From positions 510,386 through 574,385 of the forward strand of contig JBAHVR010000282.1 in assembly GCA_036898135.1 (NCBI GenBank): a stretch of 64,000 nt of DNA, written 5' to 3'. A program made the translations under genes and the position numbers. Origin of the DNA: Oncomelania hupensis. Taxonomy: Eukaryota > Mollusca > Gastropoda > Littorinimorpha > Pomatiopsidae. Below the pieces are notes generated by a model that was not told the origin of the DNA, did not search any database, and saw only the letters and a list, made by a program, of their open reading frames with translations. Below, piece by piece: positions 22,228 through 33,209 of this stretch (its first letter is position 1; the number at the start of each line of letters is the position of its first letter).

Positions 22228-23762
22228 CAATAATAATAATGCATTTTTCCTGGGAAATTTATTCAGGTCGCCTCTTGTAAAGCGCCCGTACGTCTGGGCG
22301 CGGCCGGGATTCAATAACCAGACCTTTGGATCTGGAGCCAGTGTGCTATGACTGTTAGTTATATCCAGGTGGATTCTATGCTGTTCTCTTTCTTGTGTGT
22401 GCGTGTCTGTGTGTGCTCTCAACCCCACCCCTACCCAGCCATCCCCCCTTCACTAGAGGCTAATTATGTTGGAACAACAACTACAAACCAAACAAGCAGT
22501 AGAAGGAGGGCGACACATTTGAGAAGTTCTAAGGTAAATGGCAAGCTACCTGTCACTAAGCGCATCAGACTCAGGCTCAACATCCTCCTCGCTGTCCTCT
22601 TGAAGCTCGATCTGGCTGCTCTGGCTGCTTAGGCTGCTATCATCGTCGATGTTGGAGTCCGTGCTGCAAAATAAAAATGTGTTCGAGTCACTGTACTGGG
22701 TGTGTGTGCATGTGTGTTGGATGAAGTGACATTTTCTTGCGGGGTTGGGAGTGGGTGGGTTGGTTAATTATTGTGGTTCGAATTGTGGGCCTACCGTACA
22801 TGCAGGGAGGATATCCGAATGTCAGGTCATTTCAAAATATCTGATGCTGTCATGCGGCATTTGCTACAACACAATCCACTATGTTAAACCTTTTTTTGTC
22901 GACGCGGCATAGGACGCGACAAACATTGTCTCCAGACTGGACCTCAGACAAAGGGTTATAAAAAAAAGACCAGTAGGGGCACGTACCCATTCACAGTAAG
23001 TGAACATCGTCAAAACCCCGCTTCGTGTTTAAGTACTAGTAGGGGTGTGCGTGTTTCTGGTTTAGTTTTACTGATTTGTCACTAAAGGCCTACTGTACCT
23101 GGCGTTGTCACTTGGGCAATCCTGGAGAAAACGGAGGGTGCCTGCCCACCTCCAAGGCTTTGGTTGTTTCGCGCCCGCCCCGCTGCGTTTTTCTTGCTCC
23201 TTTTTGTTGCGGGCGTACGTATCCCGTAGGTTCTTCCATTTTTTTTTAACGACTTCTCCTAAGGAGAAAAAAAAAGAAAAAAATTAACAGAAGGAATGTT
23301 TTGTTGTTTATTGTGTGTTGAGTACTACCATTTGTAACCATCGTGCTGTTTCCATTTTTGGTAGGCTAGAAAAGCAGAGGCAATACGATTTACCACTTGA
23401 AGCCCAACATCATTCAACCATATCAAATTTCGATCGAAGCATTCGTCGTTAATGATCTTCAATCTTGATATGTAGGTCAGTTAACAGATACATTTAGCGA
23501 AAGCTTATCAATGGAAAAGAAACAACGACCCGGCCAAAAATCTAATTTTTCAACTTCAGATCTAATCTGCGAAAATAAAGACAAATAAATACGTACCATC
23601 GATACCGTGCTTGTTGATTTGTGTTGCAATGCTAGCCCAGAAATTGGAGCAGAACTGCTGGTCTCGATGCCTGGCATCGCTGGCATCGTAGATGGCTGGC
23701 TGGCCTCGCACAGCCTCAATAATTAGTTCTATCTCTTCTGTAGAGAATGCAGTAGCCGGCAT
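21418..23762 (-). CDS. MADF (Myb/SANT-like) DNA-binding protein of Harbinger element
   Basis: Four exons join in frame: 23597-23762, 23099-23258, 22550-22663 and 21418-21865, total 888 bp or 295 residues plus stop. All introns have GT/AG ends. The N-terminus (MPATAFSTEEIELIIEAVRG) begins a MADF domain, continued in exon 2 by KKKWKNLRDTYARNKKEQ and WRWAGTLRFL. Exon 3 is acidic and serine-rich. Exon 4 has a basic segment and a C-terminal helical region (LPLNIQALVQVQVQQLLF) like a BESS-type interaction domain. In Harbinger elements this partner protein binds DNA and helps nuclear import of the transposase. Unlike the transposase it appears intact, with no stop or frameshift. Start chosen at the ATG that opens the MADF helix. 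Confidence 0.85.
22180..22235. repeat. (ATA)n microsatellite
   Basis: Trinucleotide run in the intron of the MADF gene. Confidence 0.95.
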
Positions 23763-24027
23763 TTTGGATGCAAAAGTATTCCAAACTCTCAAGGAAATGA
23801 CGTAAAAGACTGTGCCACGCCCATTTTGTCGCGCGAAGAAATTAGAAAATTCGCTCCAGTAGGCGAAAAAATAAATTTCGCCGACGACAGAAAAAAATTC
23901 GCTTTTCGCTTCGCGTCGCGTGAAAGGAAACACCCGTTCTTTATTTCTATGATACCGATTTTTTCTTTCGCGTCGCGTCGTCTCGCTTAGCTTCGCGTCG
24001 CGCAAAAGGAAACAAGCCTCATTGAAG

Positions 24028-24987
24028 TCGCAGAGTGCCAGACTCGGCATCATTCCATAGTCGCAGGAATTTAGGCTATTTTTAAAAAAATCACACCAAA
24101 TGTACTAGACAACATAGAAACATAAAATAAATTGCAAATGAAAGCTTAAAGTATGTATCTTTAATTTCACTTACCACCAATGTGCTATAATCCTCCAGAA
24201 AAAAAATATTTTGCACCAAAAACACATCACTTTTGCCAAAAAACACTTTTTTTAAATAAGAAGCACAATACCTATATGTTGCACCGATTTTTTATATGAA
24301 AATATTTGAGTCTCTTGTTTTTATAAAAACACTGTAGAAATGAATTTTACACAAAAATAATCATGAAAGCACAATCTGAAGAGGCATTTGTCACATAACT
24401 AAAACAAAATTTTCCCAACAATCGGCGTTCAAAACAGGAAGCCATTTTGTAAACAATGAGTTGCTAGCTTTATAAAAATCGCGATATCTCAAGAGAAACT
24501 TTGTCAAAAATATGGTCAAAGGGAAGCAATCTACTCTAAAAAGACCCCTTTCAAGTATGGGTATTGCTTAGGTCCCTTGGTACTCATTTTCGGTTATAAA
24601 AAAAAAGGGAACACCTGACGTACACATAAAAGCGGCACGCTCCTCCGAGGCACCGCTGGTGCCGTAGCACCGTTTCCGGCACGACTTCAAGGAGTTAAAG
24701 TCTGACACAGTGCTTTGATCTAATGTAATGTGCAAAACAAGTAACACATCATTATAATCATGATCGTCATCACTATTATTAGTATTATTACCATCCTATC
24801 ATCATACCATTATCACAGCAACTATGTGTTAAGTTTCTTGATAATGTTTAAAATAAGCCTACTTTAGTGCTGAATTTTAGGACATATAAACTACCAGTAA
24901 ATTTGGATTACTGTACCACATATAACATAGTTTACATAGTTATTGTGTTGAAGATGTGTTAAAAGAAACAGCAAGTTCCATTACTAC
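24028..24987. other. No gene seen; AT-rich flank of Harbinger element
   Basis: Composition is AT-rich with an isolated GC-rich patch at 24630-24690 containing a GGCACCGCTGGTGCC palindrome. No domain-bearing frame. The right part (from about 24895) is intron sequence of the third zinc-finger-type exon copy. Confidence 0.5.
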
Positions 24988-25994
24988 CTCAGACTCCACT
25001 GGAAGTGTTTCAACGTATTTTTCCATCTTCACCCACACCATCTTTGTTTGCAATGGGGCAGTACTTTCTGTAACAAAGAAATCAGAAAATGTATCACAGA
25101 TGCATGGTTTTCTATGTCAAAGGTCCCAAGTTCAAACGCTGCAGGTGACGAACGTATGTGACTTAGGTACAAGACTTTTCAGGTCACGCACCAAGTGTTT
25201 CAGTTTCCTCCCTCCCTTCAATAATGGTGTTGGATCCAGTCAATTCTTTTTTAAATCCAACATTCAAATGTTATTTCCTTTCCGTCTTCTAATAGCCACC
25301 TTCCTTTACACCACATGTTTAAAAAGATGAATGTGTGGTTTTAGTGGCTGGAGTGTGTGTAGCATATGAACATGTATGTTGGTTAAAGATTACCACTCTG
25401 AGTCTGTTTTAGGAAGAATGCACATTTAGCATCTATTATTAGATTATCATTAATCTTCATTTATTTACCTTTTTATTTAATCGTACAAGTTTTTATTACT
25501 AAAGTCTGAAGGATTATGAAGTCTAAACCTGAAAAAATTCTCACCCATAAAAGGATATCCCTGCCACTACTAGAACTGAACCCTTGTTGACTGGCACACA
25601 TGCATGTAACATAGCTCACAGCCTATTCTTTACTTTAGGTCTAAAAAAGTGCAACTGTACAGTAGCTAAGCTACAATCACAATATAGATAACAACATGAC
25701 AATTATTGCCAAGTATAAAACATTAATATACTTACTGCATCTCTTTGTGTCACTGTCAGGCTCTGTCTTCACTTTACACAATTCTGCATTAGGTGACTCC
25801 TGAAATCAATTATGAGAATAAATAATAATACTGTACAACAACTATCAGTACATTTGGATTACAGTACCAAACAGTTCATGTGTTGAAGATTTGTAGGAGA
25901 GATAAGAAACTCGATTATTACCTCAGGCTCCATTTGATATATATTATCTCTATCTTCACCAACGCTGTTTTTGTGTCCGATGGCCCACTGCTTT
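24988..25994 (-). pseudogene. Third copy of zinc-finger-type exons (minus strand)
   Basis: Three exon-like blocks are arranged as in the 4.3-9.4 kb locus: 25922-25994 (exon-3 type), 25736-25799 (exon-4 type, ELCKVKTEPDSDTKRC) and 24988-25067 (exon-3 type, TKMVWVKMEKYVETLPVESE). Splice sites are conserved. The first block is 73 bp instead of 80 bp, a 7-bp loss that breaks the frame between the TKTALVKI and MEPE parts. It is therefore at least partly dead. It shows that the exon-3/exon-4/exon-3 unit was duplicated as a block. No zinc-finger array is nearby. Confidence 0.65.
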
Positions 25995-26317
25995 CTGTAA
26001 CAAACAAATCACCAAAAGCACATCATGGTTGAGTGCCAGAGTGGATTATAAAACTGAACACTTGCTGTCACTCACATCAACATGTAGCAGGGTGGAGTAC
26101 TGTTCCTATTATTTGAAAGTCTTCCTCACACACCACTCACATTCACTAAACCTCAAAACATACCACACACTGATTCACTCACAAAAATGTTGGAGAGATG
26201 GAAATAATAAAATAAAAACAACAACAAATATTGAATTTATACTGATAAGTTATATATATGTACAGGTTTATTTATCTCTCTTCCAGGATGGGGAGACTTT
26301 GAAAATACAATACACAC

Positions 26318-26727
26318 CAGGAGTGAGATTTACCGGTCGCCCGAGGCGACTTAAAACCGGCCCGGGCGACCTCACTTTATAATTGAGCCAGCCCACCTGG
26401 CGACCTAAAAAAAAAAGATAATACTTGCAGACTTTTAGAAGCTCGGTTCGAAGCAAGGGCGTTTTTAGGTCACTGTTCGTCTGCTACAAGTATGAAGCAT
26501 ACGCGAGCGTTATTTCCCTTTGCCTACTTCCCTTTCGCGCCATGCGCGCTGTCTGCTTTGTTTGTGAAAAAGACACCCGCTACAAATTACGTGTATTGTC
26601 AAAATTTGTGTTTTATATGTGAACGATTGTAATTGTCGGGCTGCCTAAAAATCATGCGGGCTACCTCACTTTACTTACTAGCTAGCCCGGCTGGCTAGTT
26701 AGTCTCCTGGGTTAAATCTCACCCCTG
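26318..26727. mobile_element. hAT-like MITE, copy B, 5-bp TSD
   Basis: It begins CAGGAGTGAGATTTA and ends TAAATCTCACCCCTG, flanked by CACAC on both sides (26313-26317 and 26728-26732; flank is AC-rich, so weak evidence). It is the reverse-orientation relative of 3830-4225, sharing the CGGGCGACCTCAC, CGCGAGCGTTATTTCCCTTT and GCTAGCCCGGC[TC] segments. Confidence 0.8.
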
Positions 26728-26732
26728 CACAC

Positions 26733-27695
26733 AATTCACAAATATTATGTACACGTATTCTACAGCCATTCAATATACACACTACCTTCAAAATATCAAC
26801 TTCAAGCCTAAACTCTAATGCTATTCCTAAACCTGACTACTACAGTACTAGTACTTGCACTGCCCTAATACATTCCTATAAATATCCACACAAAAAATAT
26901 ACTTAAAAGACTACCAGCTCACTAAATAACTTCAATACTGGCAAAACCTGTAAACCTAGCCCAGAAATGCCCCACAAATAACTAACACCTGCAACTAACT
27001 AATAAACCTAACAGTAACACCGCTAAGACTAACCAAAGGCCCACTGATACTGTGTACCGGTTTCCACCACTTCAATAAGAGCAACATACACAATCCATAA
27101 ATAACTACATTTATTTTTAATAAATAAACCATAATTAACAAAAACAGTCAAAATATAACAACAATAATCTCATAAAGTACAAATGTAAAATGAATAAAAA
27201 ACCAAACTGACAACAAGACAACATTCACAATTTCATCACAGCATTACTACCATTAGCAAAAACAAAATAAACCATGCACCGGTTATATTATCATCCAATA
27301 TCAGCAGTGCACAATATTACCTATCAATCCTCCTATACGCTATTAAAACCACATCACATTTTTAGAAGAAACATTTCTTAAACTTTTGGCAATATCCAGA
27401 TATACTTCCCTCATACTTGTAACAGCCCAAAGTCCTTTGGCATTTTTTTTTCTTCAGTTCTTTACCTTCCATTAACGGAAAGTAAGCCATATATCCGCAG
27501 GCTGGGAAGTCTCGTCTTTCGTAGGTATGTAGGAGACCCACCAGTTTACAAAGATGAAAGAAAAGACTTCAGAGCCTGTCTGTGATATACCCACATTGCA
27601 AAATAAAAAAAAACTTTTTCCGTCGGAAATATTTAAATAATCATATCGAGAGGAGTACATCTGGAAATTGCGAAACTTTTTATACTATTCTTATT
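26733..27695. other. No gene seen
   Basis: AT-rich sequence with no domain-bearing frame on either strand and no clear repeat boundaries. Confidence 0.55.
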
Positions 27696-28502
27696 CAGGC
27701 ATGCTACTCTGAAAATTTAGTTTTGCCGGAAAATTTTGCAAGGATTAGCAGAGCCTCGAGAGCGAGCCTGAAAAGCAGGCGAGCCCTCTAGGGGGGTCCA
27801 AGGGCATGCTCCACCGGAAAATAATATATAAAAAAAAAAAGGTTAAAATCTGTGCAATCTGGCACATTCCGAGCACTTTTTGAGAGACGAAAAATCAATC
27901 AACAAAGACGAAAAAACCCAACACATTTTAGTTTAAACTATATAATACAAGAAATGACACTGGTAGACCTACATGTCTGTTAACATTATTTTATTATAGT
28001 CCGTCATTTAGTTTAGTTTTTGAGACCTTTGTCCCAGTCTCCTACCGTGTTTCTTATCACAATTTTGGTTCAAAACATTTTGATGCTATGCTACCATTAG
28101 TAGTATTTATCATTACAAAAACGTTTCCATACATTATCAAACTTTAAAAAACAGAATCGTGCACAAAACGTGGTGAAGACAGTCAAAAATCAAACGGATA
28201 CAACTGGCCGCCTACGCTAAAACAGCGAATCACGCAAGAGAGAAGCAATCTGATTGGTGAGATAAATTTAGCTAGCCAATCAGAACACCGCTTTGATATG
28301 ATCGTTAAAATTGACTGTCATGGCGGTCTAGCAGACGAATCCCGCTGATATCGCCTACCGTGATAAGAACGCTGGTAATTCTTTCTTTTCGACACAGATT
28401 TTTTTAATACTCCCGGAAATTTTTCAAACACCCGGAAAGCCACCGGGACCCAAAAATCGATCTCCCTGAATTCCGGGAATTCACGGAAAAGTACCATGCC
28501 TG
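27696..28502. mobile_element. hAT-like MITE, 5-bp TSD
   Basis: CAGGCATGCTACT at the left matches CAGGCATGGTACT read inward at the right, followed by CCGG-rich subterminal sequence at both ends. TTATT flanks each end (27691-27695 and 28503-28507). A GC-rich block (27745-27825) resembles blocks in other hAT-like elements here. 807 bp, no transposase. Confidence 0.75.
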
Positions 28503-28507
28503 TTATT

Positions 28508-30011
28508 ACAAAAATGCTAGTATAAAATTGTCCATTAATTTACATTTTCCCTGAGACGAATTCACAGCACAGCACATGCTTTTCAGCGTCTGAAGCGAAA
28601 ATAGTGGAAAGGTAAACCGAAAAGATACTTGAGTTAATCTCGCACATCAAACTCCAAGATCTAAAAGATATGTCTATTAAAATCAAAACACAAAACAACA
28701 GACTAGAAAATATAAACATATTATTTAGAACTATAAATATATTTTTTAAATACATTGTAAATTATGCTGAAAGTGAAACCTGAGGTCAACTTTTTACAAG
28801 GGGAACAACTACAGAATTGTTATCACAAAACTAAAATAAAATATTACTGCTTCCCTTTCATAAACTAAAATATCCTTCTCTTCCATTCGCCCCTAATTTC
28901 ATAAACCACTCTGTGGTTTAACTACAACCAAAGTTAAAAACCTAAGAAGAAAAATAAAGTAATAAATTAAAATTTTTTTTAGAAAAATCATAAACTTTCA
29001 TAATTTTACACTAATTTGTTCAAAATGCTTCCTTAACATATCCTGCCATTCTGTTCATCTAACTTCATAAGACAATTCTAGCACTATGAGGTTTACTAAA
29101 ATTAACCCTTAACTTTCATGAGGAAGATTATTTTTGTCAAGGTTTCACAAAACCACAAGAGATGGAGATTATTTCCATCTGTTTCTGTACTGAAGAACAT
29201 TAAACTGTTAAGTCTGATGACAGTCATACATAGAAATGATTACTGATCGAGAGCTGAAAACCTATGTAAACTCGAAAGACAGTGGGAGATTTTCGTAATT
29301 CTTTTATTCACCTCAATTTTCAAAGGAAAATCTTAAACTGGTAGTGGTAACCCTGCACACAAACGAAAAAAGAAACTAAACGAAGTGCCGTTTACAACAG
29401 ACATTCAGATATAATTCATGCTTAGGAAAATAATATCAGTTACCTTGTTGACTGTGATCCAACTCATCTGTTTGATGAATACAGCCAGCTACATATTAGT
29501 TATTACCTCTATTAGACACAAAATATGGTCTAATTACAGACATGAGGCTTTATCCCCTGTCATGTCTTACATCAATTTGATCAAATCTCCCTCTTACTCA
29601 AGTTGCATGACCATCTGAACTTCAATTGCTTTTACCATTCACGACAGGATAATTTACAACAAATCACAAACTATTACGTAACCGAAGTAAGCAAGTGCTT
29701 ATTTTAAAAAATATAATTTTTTCTCATATGAAGTCTTTAGCACTGAATAAGGACCAATGGTTACACTTTACATGTGCGCGGCCATTTTGGATCACGTGGT
29801 TCAACTATTCTTACAACTTCCGGTTCCGATTCACATGTACCCAAAACACTCATAATATCAATCATTGACCCATAAATTTAAAAACTAAAACTGTATAAAA
29901 CAAAATACCATAAACCATACTAGAAATATGAATACATAAAAAAATCTACACATCCCTAAAATAAAACGCCTCTCAAAGCTAAAGACTACACAATGACTGT
30001 CTACTAAAACA
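28508..30011. other. No gene seen
   Basis: AT-rich single-copy-looking sequence. The frames present have no recognisable domain. GCGCGGCCATTTTGG at 29778 is the only notable GC-rich spot; CCATTTTGGATCACGTG contains a CACGTG E-box and a YY1-like CCAT, which could be regulatory but nothing nearby supports it. Confidence 0.5.
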
Positions 30012-30179
30012 TTAAAGGACTACCCGACCCAAAAATTTTTATTTTATATTTGGATACATCTAACTAAAATAAGCAAAAACGGTCTTTTGTTCATTACAAA
30101 ATTATTTACGGTTTTCGAGATATTAGTCACCAAAGTTTAATATTTTAGCCCAAGATTACCCGCCCTTGATTATGTCAAC

Positions 30180-30419
30180 ATGCCCGTTGAGAGAAACGCG
30201 TTCTCGTCCGAGAAAGAAGAAGACGACGATGAAATATTAAATTTGTCATGCGAAAGCAGTGATTTTGAAGATGTTACTACCACTCTCAGTATAAGAGGTG
30301 ATATTAGCCTAATTAGGCCATATCAATATGAACCACTGTCGAGCTCGTCTCAGCCGGACCGCATTGATACTGGGGCAAACGATTCTGCTACTACTAATAG
30401 ACTTGACAGTACCGACTAA
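30180..30419 (+). CDS. Small acidic protein with RPYQYEP motif (P2X7-tail-like family start)
   Basis: A 79-residue frame starts MPVERNAFSSEKEEDDDE, is rich in Asp, Glu and Ser, and contains LIRPYQYEPLSSSS. The motif (I/R)RPYQ(F/Y)EP recurs, from memory, near the N-terminus of invertebrate proteins annotated as P2X7-like for a cysteine-rich C-terminal region. That region is not seen here, so this is either a first exon whose later exons are lost or a truncated gene. It sits about 160 bp inside the left end of the Kolobok-like element and reads inward. A function in transposition is possible but unproven. Confidence 0.45.
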   Translation: MPVERNAFSSEKEEDDDEILNLSCESSDFEDVTTTLSIRGDISLIRPYQYEPLSSSSQPDRIDTGANDSATTNRLDSTD

Positions 30420-31242
30420 TAAGTAGGCCTACTAATTTATTTACAATCATAACGTAGGTAACTAACAATCACAGTGAGTTGATATTTTATAATATTCATT
30501 ATTAATAATAATTTCTGCAACAAAATGTAATAAACCGATTATTCTGTGATGAGTGTAACCATGGACACTATATAATACATGATAAAGAGTCCATGGTGTA
30601 ACTGCTAAGATTTAGTGTTAACTGAAGAGCCTATTCATCAAAATTCATTGTAAAAGTATAGTCTATATTAGTATATATTATAGGCTAATCGTATAATAGT
30701 CAGTAAATTGTGGTGTATCATGTATGCCTACTGAATAAATAAACCTACAAAGTAGTTAAAGTAAGCACAGGCCTAGCCTAAATATATTTTAATAGGCTAT
30801 GAAAACTCAATAATTCGGTGCTCATATTGGAAATAGGTTATAGTACTAGTAGGCCTACCGAACATGCCTCTAATAAAATAAACCTTATTGTTTAGGCCGC
30901 TTTTTTTTTTTATTGCAGTTGTAAGATACCATGATTTTTTCAAGCACAGATCTGTTAAAGTATTATTTAAAATTAATTATTGAACTGCACTGAAAACATA
31001 ACATACATAAATTATGTTTCACAAATTTATAACTCATAAGGAGAGACAGAAGAGGCCAGAATAGATTTTGTACTTTCTAAAACAATTGGAAGTACTATTT
31101 TACTTTAAATAAAGTGATTTGCACCTGTGTACATTGTAACAATGAACAATTTGTTCAAGTTTTAATTTGACAGAAAAGAATTCCTTGACTGGTACTGTTG
31201 TAAAGTAGAAAAATTAAATGGTAGCTAGGCCTATTGGATGCT

Positions 31243-31292
<50 letters not shown>

Positions 31293-31329
31293 TATAATTA
31301 TAATAATAATAATAAAATCATTTATTATG
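30420..31329. other. No gene seen; AT-rich interior of Kolobok-like element
   Basis: AT-rich DNA ending in an ATA microsatellite (31245-31315) just before the 6.4-kb transposon. No coding sequence. Confidence 0.55.
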
Positions 31330-31335
31330 CACATG

Positions 31336-33208
31336 ACTAAGTGACAGAAGGTGGTACAAAAGAGGGTTGTTTTTTTTTAACTGCAATAAACATTTTTCTT
31401 ACAAGTTGATTTGGTGTTAACTTGTGTGCATGTTGTTCAGAATTGTTTGTTTTAATAACTTGAACAAAGGCAAGTCAATGTTTGAAGTGATTCTGCCGAA
31501 ATTTTATTTTAAATGAGAAAATCGAACACTTTTGGCGTCATGAAAAGTGACCATATTGAAGGGCACCAACAATGTCATGAAATTAAATAGTGACAAACGA
31601 TCTTTTTTAATGAGCTTTGTTGTTCAATGCATACTTGGGATGTACATGTATGTGCCTGAGCAGGATTTACAGAAAAATTCAATGCGGAGAATCATTAATT
31701 GTGAAAAGAAATTTGTATGTCGTACCTCTTACCGCGCGGTATAACATTCGTTCGAACTTTCACATGTAGCTGTATCTATAAATAATTTCAAATTAAACCG
31801 GAAACCATGTATTATTGAAGCCTATACAATTTGGAAGCAGAATATGAGGTGTTTTTTTATTTCCAATATTTGATGCATTGTAAAAAAAAATATAAAGAAA
31901 TCGTTGTAACGTAAGACGTACGACGACCTGCAAGAAAAAAACGTCTTTAAACATTAAATAAGAAAAAAATTTCTGCAAAATCCGACTTTTCTATGCAACC
32001 CGACCGGATGTGTGATGATTTGCAGCAAGGCGCAAAGCTGACAATTCTTTGTGTAGTCGCATTCAGCATTTGAAGGTATGTTGTAACACTTTGTTAAGTT
32101 TAAGACGTACCACAGATTAAGACGTACGACGTTATTTTGGGGCAATATTTTTGTTGGTTTATAGAATAGATTCAAGGTAGGGAGTTTTTCGATAGGCTAA
32201 ATACCTTCACCTATATTACAGCACATGTTGCGTTCATTACATTTTCGGACAGTGTAAGTTTCAGCTGTGTTGAGGGCAAGTAAAATTTTTAATTACAGAA
32301 GAACTTGTGGCGGTAATCGAGACGTACAACTAATGAAATATTAAGTTTCAGTAAATATATAAGTTTTTATGGATTCTAGGACAATGATCGAACATTTGTG
32401 AAAATGGACTTTAAACTTAGCTTGTATCTTGTCTGCAAACCAGTTAAACGCTTTTTTGATGGATTAAAAGTTAAATGAAATTTAGTTTGGTGGTACGTCT
32501 TATGTACACTTTATCTCTGACGGTTTTCAGACGTACAACAATTTTTTTTTGTAAAATGGGTTTCTTCCACACATTATAGGCCTATAGTGGTTTTGATTTT
32601 TTTTTTATATTAATATTAGTGATAGTAGTGTTAAGGTCAAATCATGTTACGCTGTCATGCCTTGCATGATAATAATTTATAGGCATTTTTAATTTTCCTG
32701 TTAAAATGTCATTTGTCATAGTGTTTCAAACTAATTAGACTATAGGCCTCATTTTTGTATGCTCTCTAATTGAATTAAAAAAATATTATTGATGATAAAA
32801 ATAGTTTTTAAAAAAAAGAGAAATTCAGTTCATGAATTATATTCAGTTCAAGAATTATTTATGAATAAAAGCAATAATGGACAGCCCTCTCAGATGCTCC
32901 GTCTTTGATTATTTATAACTTAAGTAACATTGCCATGTGTGATACTGATAGAATTTGTTTTACATTGGAGGATGCATATATTTTATACTGGTAGGCAGAC
33001 TGCTTTAATATTTATTTTATAATAAAATCAATCCTTAAACTAATACTTAGATTAATTCTGCTTTTAGAGTGCAGCAGATTGTTGCCACTGCAAAGTGCCT
33101 AACATTATAAATGATTTTATTATTTCAAGTTATCAGTTATAGAGGTTTTGAAAAAAAAAGATGCATTACCTATCAGTGCATTATTTTCATTTTCCCTTTC
33201 ATTTTCAG
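31336..33208. promoter_or_regulatory. 5' subterminal region with repeated ACGTACGAC motifs
   Basis: Copies of an AAGACGTACGAC-like motif occur near 31715 (inverse, GTATGTCGTACCTCTTAC), 31907, 32101, 32119, 32319, 32491 (inverse) and 32528. Related copies lie at the other end (37203, 37376 inverse, 37543). Repeats of this kind near both termini are often transposase-binding sites. No coding sequence; an intron acceptor (TTTTCAG) precedes the first coding exon, so an untranslated exon probably lies here. Confidence 0.5.
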
Positions 33209-33209
33209 A

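Larger units (their letters stand above)
18883..24018. mobile_element. PIF/Harbinger transposon with two genes
   Basis: The left end GGCTGTTTCCTTTTGTACGAC pairs with the right end read inward, GGCTTGTTTCCTTTTGCGCGAC, followed by CGAC/GACACG-rich subterminal repeats. The flanks are TCATTAAAG (18874-18882) and TCATTGAAG (24019-24027). The interior carries a plus-strand HARBI1-like transposase and a minus-strand MADF protein, arranged convergently. This two-gene layout is diagnostic for PIF/Harbinger. Known members usually make 3-bp duplications, so the 9-bp near-repeat is odd. Confidence 0.85.
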
